Of a stretch of 11,467 nt of DNA, positions 5,953 through 11,467 are shown in pieces. The DNA is from an uncultured bacterium (lineage in GTDB: Bacteria; Bacteroidota; Bacteroidia; Bacteroidales; Bacteroidaceae). How positions within the stretch are numbered: the stretch's first letter is position 1; each line of letters starts with the position of its first letter. A program made the translations under genes and the position numbers. The notes beneath the pieces were generated by a model. The model searched no databases, had not been told where the DNA came from, and saw nothing but the letters and a program-made list of their open reading frames with translations. Location: contig CALZMB010000043.1 of NCBI GenBank assembly GCA_945788485.1, positions 1 through 11,467 of the forward strand. The letters run 5' to 3'.

Positions 5953-8900
5953 TTAGAACTTAACATTAAGACCGACAGAGAACACACGCGGTGTCACGAG
6001 ATAGTTATACTGCGTGCCGTTGAAGGTCTGCTGCGGGTTCATGCCCTTGCGTGCTGTCTTTGTAAAGAGGTTCTCGCATGTCACATTAACTGAAACGCCC
6101 TGAAGCTGCACCTTGTTCACAAGGCTCTTAGGAAGCTGATAACCGATATTGAGGTTCTTCAGGCAGAGATAGCTTGCTGATGTGAGCCAGCGCGAGCTGG
6201 TGGCATTCACCTGTGAGCTGAGGTTGTAGTTGAGAACCGGTACGTCGCCTGACCATATCGCGCTTGTCTCTGTTGCATCATCCACAGTCCATGACTTCAA
6301 TGCGTCAGCATGGAACGAGGAAGGAGCAGAACCTGCCTGCATCAGTGACTGGTAGTTATAGTCTATCACCTTGCCGCCAATCTGATATGTGAAGAGCGCG
6401 TTGAGAGAGAGCTGCTTCCATGTCACACCAAGGTTGAAGCTTCCATAGACAGGAGCGATGGCAGAACCGTGGAACTCTTTCTTTGCGTAATTGGTAACAT
6501 AAGAGTATGGCTTGCCGTCTATGACTACGACATTCTCAAGGCCAGAGCCGGTAATCGCTGTTGCGACATACTCTCCTGCTTCGTCAACGTCCCAGTTGCC
6601 GTACTTCACTCCGTCAAGCTCGAAGCGATAGCTCTTTCCCTGAGCGTCGCCGTCATTGAACTTGTAGAGAGAATATCCGTTCTTAGAATCAACGCCCTCG
6701 TAGGTATATACATAGAAGTCATAACGCGAACGGCCCTCGACGATGTACTTTGTCCCGTCAATGATTCCGTCCTTGTTCTGCTCAGGAAGTGTCACTACCT
6801 TATTCTTTATATAGGTAAGGTTAGCGCCTACGTTCACTCTCCAGTCCTTGTCTTTATAGACATCAACGTCCGTTGAAATCTCGAAGCCGCGGTTAGAGAT
6901 GGTACCGAGGTTCTTTGTCACTACAGACTCTGCAGAGCTGCTTGTGGTTCCGCCAGCTGAGAGCGGAAGATATACATCAAAGAGGAGATCCTTGTTGCGC
7001 TTGTCAAAGTACTCAAGGTTGATGTTCCAACGGTTGAAGAGACGGCCTTCGAGAGCGATGCCCCATGACTGGCCTGTCTCCCACTTGAGGTCTTTGTTAG
7101 GGAACTGCGTGAGATAGAGTGCTCCTTGGTTGGCGTTCTGCTCCAATGAGTAGAGAGCCTGATAGGCATAATAGCCTGCGCCTGCGTCGTTGCCGACCTC
7201 ACCGTAGTCAGCGCGGAGTTTCAAGTAGTCAATCCACTTGTAGTCCTTCATGAACTGCTCGTTGGAAATAATCCAGTTAGCTCCGATGGACCAGAATGTA
7301 CCCCAGCGCGAATCCTTGTGGAATCGTGAAGAGCCGTCGCGGCGAATGCTTGCCTCCACATTGTAAAGGTCTGCGTAGTTGTAGCGTACACGGCCGAGGT
7401 AAGACTCGGTCTTGTATTCATAGTCAGAGCCGTCGAGAGATGTGATGCTTGTGAAGTTGGTGAAGTTGCCCCAGCCCGGCATAATCTCGTTTGTCTTGTA
7501 GCCATAGAGATAGTTGTACTCGTTCGAATAGTTCTCATGGCCGACAAGAGCATCGACTGCATGGCTGCCGAACTCATGAGCCCATGTCAGCTGCTGCTGG
7601 AACGTGTAGTTCTTGTAGCTGTACTCCTCACGCTTTGCGCGGCCTAAAGAACCTTTGCCGTCACCGATGATGGCACTGTTGTAGGTGTAGTTGCGGCTGT
7701 TGCGTGTATTGAGGTTGCCTTTGACAATGGCATTGAAGCCGTAAGGGAGGTTCAGCTCGATATAGGCTGTAGCATTCAATGTGTTGCGGACTGTCTTGTC
7801 ATAGTTCAGCTCATTCTCATAGAACACGTGACGGTCAACATACTGGTTGCGGGTGTTGATGATATTACCCTCCTCGTCAATGTATGAACCCGGGTCAAAC
7901 TGCTTGTTGCCGTTCTTGTCGAGGATATACTCGCCGGTCGTCACGTCATGGAGGTGTACAGGATAGACAGGGGCGATGTTGCGGGCGTACATGAACACGT
8001 TGGTGTAGCTGGCATCAGAAGCACCGTTCGTATTCTTCAGGTTCTGATGGCTGGCATTCATCTGCAAGCCGGTCTTGAACCATGAGACAGGACGTACATT
8101 GACAGCCATGCTGCCTGCGAAACGCTCGAAGCCGGAGTCTTTCAGATAGCCGTTCTCGTCGAGATAGCCGGCAGAGAAGCGATAGTCAGCCTTTTCGTTG
8201 CTGCCGTTGGCATTGATGTTGTACTCCTGACGGTAGCCGGCACGAACGCCGAAATCGTACCAGTCGAGGTCGTCAGCATAGCCCGGAAGGATGCTTGCGT
8301 CAGCAACCATCTTGCCGTTCTCTGTGAACAGGCCGTCGTTAGGCTTGTTGAAGATGTTGAGATAGACGATGTCGTCAATGACATTCTTTGAAGCGTATGC
8401 AGCAGCCGTTGCTGCATCTTCTCCGTTGCTGGACATTCTTGAGTTGCGGAGGTTCTGCCATTCAAGCTCCATCCACTGACGTGCGTCAGCGCGGTCATAC
8501 TCTGGCACGCCACGGCTGTAAGTACCCTGCTTGATGTCGAGAGAGACATTCAGCTTGCCCATCTTGCCTTTCTTGGATGTGATGAGAATCACGCCGTTAG
8601 ATGCGCGGTTGCCGTAGAGAGCGGCAGAAGCGGCATCCTTCAGCACTGAGATAGACTCGATGTCGGCTGGGTTCAGGTCGGAGATGTTGCCGCCGAAAGG
8701 CACGCCGTCAAGCACATATAGCGGTGATGACGAACCGTTGACGGTGCCGATGCCACGGATGCGGATTGACGGGTCGGAGCCAGGAGCACCATAGGTGCTG
8801 TTGACCTGCACACCTGCGACGGTGCCCTCAAGAGCTGACGTAACACTTGATGTCGGACGCATCTCAATAGCATCGCTCTTCACTGACTGGATAGCACCCG

Positions 8901-9246
8901 TCAAAGAGGTCTTCTTCTGCGTACCGTAGGCTACGACAACGACTTCCTCCAAACCGGCTGCGTCAATGTCAAGGTCTGTACGGACATTCTGACCAGACTT
9001 TACAATGCGAGAAATCATACCTACATAGGAAATCTCAAGGCGAGAACCCACCGAAGGTACACTGATAGAATACTTTCCATCGACATCCGTGACAACTCCC
9101 TTGCTCGTGCCAAGGAGCTTCACCGAGGCACCTGCGATTGGAAGACCGTCCTCCGAACTGATGACAACACCACTGGCTGTCGTCTGGGCCCATGCGCTGA
9201 CTGTCATTATCAGGCATAGAGTCATTAAAGTTAGAATTCTTCTCAT
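5953..9246 (-). CDS. SusC/RagA-family TonB-dependent outer membrane transporter
   Basis: A 1097-aa protein with a Sec signal peptide (1-21, cleavage after SAWAQ). Domains in order: a carboxypeptidase-D regulatory-like domain (about 23-95), a TonB-box region EEVVVVAYGTQKK (100-112), a plug domain (about 115-227) with IRIRGIGTVNGSSSPLYVLD (161-180) and the SusC signature DIESISVLKDAASAALYGNR (195-214), then a long beta-barrel ending in GLNVKF with the terminal Phe typical of outer-membrane barrels. Known role: TonB-powered import of a ligand captured by the partner SusD. Length is usual for the family. The ATG at 9246 gives the signal peptide directly and is preceded by an A/T-rich leader. The best promoter is about 400 bp upstream. 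The substrate is not predictable from the window; glycan is the default guess. Confidence 0.96.
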   Translation of the reverse strand: MRRILTLMTLCLIMTVSAWAQTTASGVVISSEDGLPIAGASVKLLGTSKGVVTDVDGKYSISVPSVGSRLEISYVGMISRIVKSGQNVRTDLDIDAAGLEEVVVVAYGTQKKTSLTGAIQSVKSDAIEMRPTSSVTSALEGTVAGVQVNSTYGAPGSDPSIRIRGIGTVNGSSSPLYVLDGVPFGGNISDLNPADIESISVLKDAASAALYGNRASNGVILITSKKGKMGKLNVSLDIKQGTYSRGVPEYDRADARQWMELEWQNLRNSRMSSNGEDAATAAAYASKNVIDDIVYLNIFNKPNDGLFTENGKMVADASILPGYADDLDWYDFGVRAGYRQEYNINANGSNEKADYRFSAGYLDENGYLKDSGFERFAGSMAVNVRPVSWFKTGLQMNASHQNLKNTNGASDASYTNVFMYARNIAPVYPVHLHDVTTGEYILDKNGNKQFDPGSYIDEEGNIINTRNQYVDRHVFYENELNYDKTVRNTLNATAYIELNLPYGFNAIVKGNLNTRNSRNYTYNSAIIGDGKGSLGRAKREEYSYKNYTFQQQLTWAHEFGSHAVDALVGHENYSNEYNYLYGYKTNEIMPGWGNFTNFTSITSLDGSDYEYKTESYLGRVRYNYADLYNVEASIRRDGSSRFHKDSRWGTFWSIGANWIISNEQFMKDYKWIDYLKLRADYGEVGNDAGAGYYAYQALYSLEQNANQGALYLTQFPNKDLKWETGQSWGIALEGRLFNRWNINLEYFDKRNKDLLFDVYLPLSAGGTTSSSAESVVTKNLGTISNRGFEISTDVDVYKDKDWRVNVGANLTYIKNKVVTLPEQNKDGIIDGTKYIVEGRSRYDFYVYTYEGVDSKNGYSLYKFNDGDAQGKSYRFELDGVKYGNWDVDEAGEYVATAITGSGLENVVVIDGKPYSYVTNYAKKEFHGSAIAPVYGSFNLGVTWKQLSLNALFTYQIGGKVIDYNYQSLMQAGSAPSSFHADALKSWTVDDATETSAIWSGDVPVLNYNLSSQVNATSSRWLTSASYLCLKNLNIGYQLPKSLVNKVQLQGVSVNVTCENLFTKTARKGMNPQQTFNGTQYNYLVTPRVFSVGLNVKF

Positions 9247-9350
9247 ACGTTTTATTTTTTATTGGTTAATAATATATATATTTCTATGTGCTCTTTGCAT
9301 GCAATCAACTTGAAGCGTCAGGCACCTCTTTGTCTCACATCTAAAGAAAG

Positions 9351-9501
9351 GTAAAGTCATTATATGTAAACAGGTGACAGCGACTAACCTTGTCACTCAT
9401 TTACCATAACACCTAATGCCTTTCGACTTCACGTCGGAGATATGCGGCTTATGCGATACCTTTCACTCAACAGTGATTGGTCAAACATATAATGACTTTA
9501 C
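9351..9501 (-). promoter_or_regulatory. Perfect 17-bp inverted repeat enclosing 117 bp in the susCD leader
   Basis: GTAAAGTCATTATATGT (9351-9367) and its exact complement ACATATAATGACTTTAC (9485-9501) enclose 117 bp, about 100 bp upstream of susC. Three small dyads lie inside: GTGACA/TGTCAC (9374-9396), CGAC/GTCG (9424-9436) and TCACT/AGTGA (9463-9476). In RNA this would be a 17-bp closing stem around three hairpins. In DNA it has the geometry of a small invertible segment or a pair of operator sites. The minus-strand string TATGTTTG (9489-9482), a match to the -7 consensus, straddles the inner edge of one arm; the other arm reads TATGTAAA at that point. Confidence 0.8.
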
Positions 9502-9641
9502 ACTATTCTTAAAAGGTCTCCTTATAACAATCTTTAAACTATTTCGTTCATGATTAATTGTTAAAAGTAATATATCTACTATTGCTTAACTTGTGTTTTT
9601 TACGTTACAGTTTTTTTCATGTATTATTATATTTTATATTG

Positions 9642-9672
9642 CAAAGATAAACATTTCTTGTTAACAAACAAA
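9642..9672 (-). promoter_or_regulatory. susCD promoter (TTTG-N19-TATCTTTG)
   Basis: On the minus strand TTTG (9672-9669) is followed after 19 bp by TATCTTTG (9649-9642), the best promoter match upstream of susC. It predicts a start near 9635 and an untranslated leader of nearly 390 nt that includes the inverted repeat at 9351-9501. A run of 15 A's (9670-9684; T's on the minus strand) overlaps and extends upstream of the -33 box. Confidence 0.75.
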
Positions 9673-9684
9673 AAAAAAAAAAAG

Positions 9685-9888
9685 AGATGTTAATAGTACC
9701 TGCGTAAATATTTGTTTTTTTAGCATTTTCGCCCTCTTTATAAACACATTTTCACACTTATACAATAAAACACGTTCTTATTTCTCCACCCTCGTCCCGA
9801 TCTCGCTCGTATTGCATCCTCTCCCCTCCTCTTCCTTTCTCTTGCCACTGTTCTCCCCACGGTTCAGCCGTGGGGCATCCATGCACAC
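9685..9888. other. Intergenic stretch with a pyrimidine-rich tract and a GC hairpin
   Basis: No gene is visible here. On the plus strand 9779-9858 is strongly biased to C and T (13 purines in about 80 bases). It is followed by a perfect 8-bp hairpin, CCCCACGG (9855-9862) with CCGTGGGG (9868-9875), loop TTCAG, without a T-run on either side. The part before 9779 is AT-rich. It could hold a small RNA or a dispersed palindromic element; nothing proves either. Confidence 0.5.
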
Positions 9889-9890
9889 AC

Positions 9891-9934
9891 AAAAAAAACA
9901 AAAGGTCTCGCTGTCTTCACGACAGCAAGACCTT
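9891..9934 (-). terminator. Rho-independent terminator of the tRNA-Asp operon
   Basis: On the minus strand AAGGTCT and GCTGTC (9934-9928, 9926-9921) pair with GACAGC and AGACCTT (9915-9910, 9908-9902), with one mismatch in a 14-position stem and a 5-nt loop. A long T-rich run follows (A's at 9891-9903). It starts four bases after the last tRNA. Confidence 0.9.
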
Positions 9935-9937
9935 CTG

Positions 9938-10011
9938 CGGTGTGTACGAGGCTCGAACTCGTGACCTCCAGCGTGACAGGCTGGCATTCTAACCTACTGA
10001 ACTAACACACC
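9938..10011 (-). tRNA. tRNA-Asp (GTC), third copy in transcription order
   Basis: A 74-nt cloverleaf: acceptor GGTGTGT/ACACACC, anticodon stem CCAGC/GCTGG with loop CTGTCAC (anticodon GTC), T arm ACGAG-TTCGAGC-CTCGT and discriminator G. The 3' CCA is not encoded. Identical to the next two copies. Confidence 0.97.
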
Positions 10012-10044
10012 TCAATTTCATTGCAAATGACCTGACTCCCTCTG

Positions 10045-10118
10045 CGGTGTGTACGAGGCTCGAACTCGTGACCTCCAGCGTGACAGGCTGGCATTCTAAC
10101 CTACTGAACTAACACACC
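10045..10118 (-). tRNA. tRNA-Asp (GTC), second copy
   Basis: Same 74-nt sequence as the copy at 9938, shifted by exactly 107 bp: anticodon loop CTGTCAC, acceptor GGTGTGT/ACACACC, no encoded CCA. It is separated from each neighbour by an identical 33-bp spacer. Confidence 0.97.
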
Positions 10119-10151
10119 TCAATTTCATTGCAAATGACCTGACTCCCTCTG

Positions 10152-10225
10152 CGGTGTGTACGAGGCTCGAACTCGTGACCTCCAGCGTGACAGGCTGGCA
10201 TTCTAACCTACTGAACTAACACACC
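10152..10225 (-). tRNA. tRNA-Asp (GTC), first copy
   Basis: Same 74-nt tRNA-Asp, first in the transcript and about 20 bp downstream of the predicted transcription start. Anticodon GTC decodes GAC and GAU. Confidence 0.97.
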
Positions 10226-10253
10226 TTTTAGCGTCGTTTGTCATTAGCGGGTG

Positions 10254-10284
10254 CAAAGGTAGTCATTTTTTCTCATTCCCACAA
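10254..10284 (-). promoter_or_regulatory. tRNA-Asp operon promoter (TTG-N20-TACCTTTG)
   Basis: On the minus strand TTG (10284-10282) is followed after 20 bp by TACCTTTG (10261-10254). The predicted start is near 10247. It lies directly behind the acetyltransferase stop (10301), leaving no room for a separate terminator of that gene. Confidence 0.82.
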
Positions 10285-10300
10285 CTTTCTTTACATATTT

Positions 10301-10813
10301 TCACAAAAAAAGTTGCATTAGCACAGCATCTTCATGGCTACCACCTACAAAAAGCCAATCTTTCAGACACAAACCGTCACTGAATCCTTGCGCACGCAAC
10401 ATCTGAAGCGATGCCTCGTTTGACAACGGGACAACGGCGTATATCTGATGCAGGCAGAGAATGTCGCGCGCATAATCCGTAATCTTGCCTATAGCCTCCA
10501 TCGCATACCCATGGTGACGGAATTCACTCTTTACCACAATGCCCAGCTCTGCACGGCGGTGGAGGGGAGAGAAATTGAAAAGGTCGATAAGGCCAACAGC
10601 CGACGCCCCTCCACCTCGTGATGCATTGTCAACCTCTATAACATATCTCACCTGCTCATCTTTATATATGTCTCCTGCGTTATTCGCAACATAATCACGC
10701 AGGTGATATGCCGACAAGGGCGCCGTCTGCGAACTCAGCCACCACATCGACATGTCGTTCTCTATCGTATAGAGGAAATCAAGATCTTCGGGTTCTAAAG
10801 CTCTGAGGCGCAT
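10301..10813 (-). CDS. GNAT-family N-acetyltransferase (RimJ/RimL/SpeG-like)
   Basis: A 170-aa protein with the GNAT fold pattern. Seen: the N-terminal MRLRALEPEDLDFLYTIEND (1-20), typical of RimL/SpeG-type members, a core strand AELGIVVKSEF (88-98), the acetyl-CoA pyrophosphate-binding motif RHHGYA (99-104; family pattern R/Q-x-x-G-x-G/A), and the C-terminal NEASLQMLRAQGF (132-144) where family members hold the Asn of motif B. It would transfer an acetyl group from acetyl-CoA to an amine; substrate unknown (protein N-terminus, polyamine or small molecule). The ATG at 10813 lies inside the preceding gene, a 19-bp overlap that points to translational coupling. The start reading MRLRALEPED fits the family well. 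Confidence 0.88.
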   Translation of the reverse strand: MRLRALEPEDLDFLYTIENDMSMWWLSSQTAPLSAYHLRDYVANNAGDIYKDEQVRYVIEVDNASRGGGASAVGLIDLFNFSPLHRRAELGIVVKSEFRHHGYAMEAIGKITDYARDILCLHQIYAVVPLSNEASLQMLRAQGFSDGLCLKDWLFVGGSHEDAVLMQLFL

Positions 10814-11208
10814 CGCGACTGGGTGGGGACAATGAATACCAATGATATTGCCAGGATGATGGCAAGATAGCCGAAGCCGGCTTTCACAAACTCATAATAG
10901 AACACGCTGTTCAGCAGCATCGGCACGAAAAGCAGCAACATACGCAACACGGACATCTTCTGCAGTCCCTGCTCGCCATGCGAAGTGACATACTGCCGCA
11001 CAACAGAGAATTTCAACAATCGCAACGCAAGCGGTATTGCACATACCGTGACGAGCTGCATCAACGTCATGACGATAAACTCCGCCTCTGCATTGCCGCA
11101 CCATGCGCCTTCAAGCAGCACATTTGATTCATAAAGCGCTATGAGCAAAAGCTCAAGTGCTATACCTATATAAAATAATGTCTTCAGTCTTTTCGCTAAA
11201 CTTTTCAT
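10795..11208 (-). CDS. Small four-helix membrane protein, unknown function
   Basis: I do not recognise this 137-aa protein. Four hydrophobic segments at about 8-28, 45-66, 86-106 and 111-128 predict an inner-membrane protein with short loops. The N-terminus MKSLAKRLKT and the loop HGEQGLQK are basic or polar. There is no signal peptide or enzymatic motif. ATG 11208 gives a basic N-terminus directly before the first helix. It overlaps the acetyltransferase by 19 bp and probably shares its transcript. No consensus promoter is seen directly upstream, where the 9-bp repeat lies, so it may be read from a promoter beyond the window. Confidence 0.75.
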   Translation of the reverse strand: MKSLAKRLKTLFYIGIALELLLIALYESNVLLEGAWCGNAEAEFIVMTLMQLVTVCAIPLALRLLKFSVVRQYVTSHGEQGLQKMSVLRMLLLFVPMLLNSVFYYEFVKAGFGYLAIILAISLVFIVPTQSRCASEL

Positions 11209-11227
11209 GTCGTTCTGAAGTTATTTC

Positions 11228-11298
11228 CGTTACTGTCGTTTTTCCGTTATTCTCGTTATAATCGATATTATCGTTATAATCGTTATTCTCGATATTAT
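11228..11298. repeat. 9-bp-period minisatellite
   Basis: From 11245 to 11298 six exact 9-mers follow one another: CGTTATTCT, CGTTATAAT, CGATATTAT, CGTTATAAT, CGTTATTCT, CGATATTAT. CGTTACTGT and an 8-bp CGTTTTTC (11228-11244) look like decayed units in front. On the minus strand it would code a period-three Asn/Asp/Tyr tract in an open frame, but that frame lacks a convincing start. Confidence 0.82.
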
Positions 11299-11341
11299 CG
11301 TTGCCTGCCGTCCATGTCATATTCACGTTCTTCCGTCCATA

Positions 11342-11385
11342 GCGCGCTCCCGTTTCCTGGACAAACGCCCCGGACTTGAGCGCGC
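11342..11385 (-). other. GC-rich stem-loop after the right-edge gene
   Basis: GCGCGCTC (11342-11349) pairs perfectly with GAGCGCGC (11378-11385), and CGTTT (11351-11355) pairs with AAACG (11363-11367) inside. It starts 10 bp past the stop of the partial gene. No T-run follows on the minus strand, so it is not a standard intrinsic terminator; an mRNA 3' stabiliser or Rho-linked end is possible. Confidence 0.45.
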
Positions 11386-11394
11386 CCTCAGCAC

Positions 11395-11466
11395 CTATCT
11401 CACCTCTGTCCGGTTCAGAATCGACCTTCCGAGTGTCACCTCGTCAGTATATTCCAGCTCATCGCC
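11395..11466 (-). CDS. C-terminal end of an unidentified gene (5' part outside window)
   Basis: A frame open to the right edge ends in TAG at 11395-11397, giving the last 23 residues, GDELEYTDEVTLGRSILNRT then EVR. This is too short to assign a family. It is supported only by plausible residue composition and by the stem-loop just after the stop. The frame beside it (minus strand, from about 11443 down to the membrane gene) is also open, which leaves a frameshifted longer protein as an alternative. Confidence 0.35.
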   Translation of the reverse strand, partial: GDELEYTDEVTLGRSILNRTEVR

Positions 11467-11467
11467 G

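Larger units (their letters stand above)
9938..10225 (-). repeat. 107-bp direct repeat carrying tRNA-Asp
   Basis: The unit is a 74-bp tRNA plus a 33-bp spacer (TCAATTTCATTGCAAATGAC and the following 13 bases). It is present as three tRNAs and two spacers with no visible difference between copies. Such an array can gain or lose copies by homologous recombination. Confidence 0.93.

Noticed and set aside
967..9246. Many long opposite-strand or shifted frames over efp, the HU-related gene, susD and susC
   Set aside because: They shadow well-identified genes, lack family motifs, and have skewed composition.
9429..9488. A 19-codon open frame in the susCD leader (starting MFDQSLLSER)
   Set aside because: No ribosome-binding context or conservation evidence; a frame of this length is expected by chance.
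9351..9501. Known riboswitch class (for example cobalamin) in the susCD leader
   Set aside because: I found none of the conserved core motifs I know for common classes.

Overview
The window looks like a chromosomal segment of a Bacteroidales bacterium, most likely Prevotellaceae. The evidence is a SusC/SusD pair, a fimbrillin-type (Mfa-like) protein, HU-related proteins of the Bacteroidetes kind, A-rich start regions without strong Shine-Dalgarno sites, and several promoters of the Bacteroidetes form TTG-N19/20-TAnnTTTG. Genus assignment is inference from protein flavour only.

Layout. 1-869 (-): a glycosyltransferase family 2 gene running off the left edge. 967-1533 (-): efp (elongation factor P), with a terminator behind it and a divergent promoter region shared with rpmH (1772-1927, +; ribosomal protein L34), which has its own promoter and terminator. 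2128-2730 (-): an HU-related DNA-binding protein with an extra C-terminal domain and a clear promoter. 2816-3122: no gene, but two adjacent tandem arrays of unrelated sequence that share a 22-bp period. 3123-3521 (-): the DNA-binding part of an AraC-family regulator, abutting head to head the 3' two thirds of a fimbrillin-like gene (3507-4181, +). Both genes lack their 5' parts at the same point, so this is a rearrangement or assembly breakpoint. Two terminators face each other between the fimbrillin remnant and susD.

4355-9246 (-): susD and susC, an outer-membrane glycan (or other nutrient) uptake pair with no enzymes beside it in the window. The best susC promoter lies about 400 bp upstream of the start codon. 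The intervening leader contains a perfect 17-bp inverted repeat enclosing 117 bp and three smaller hairpins. This is the strongest candidate here for an undescribed regulatory element: an invertible DNA switch, a structured leader RNA or a paired operator.

9938-10225 (-): three identical tRNA-Asp(GTC) genes in 107-bp direct repeats, with a shared promoter and terminator. 10301-11208 (-): a GNAT acetyltransferase overlapping a small four-helix membrane protein. The right end has a 9-bp-period minisatellite, a GC-rich stem-loop and the last codons of an unidentified gene.

Genes working together: susC/susD form one transport unit. efp and rpmH are translation genes fired divergently. The membrane protein and the acetyltransferase are translationally coupled by overlap. 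The remaining genes are neighbours without a visible shared pathway.
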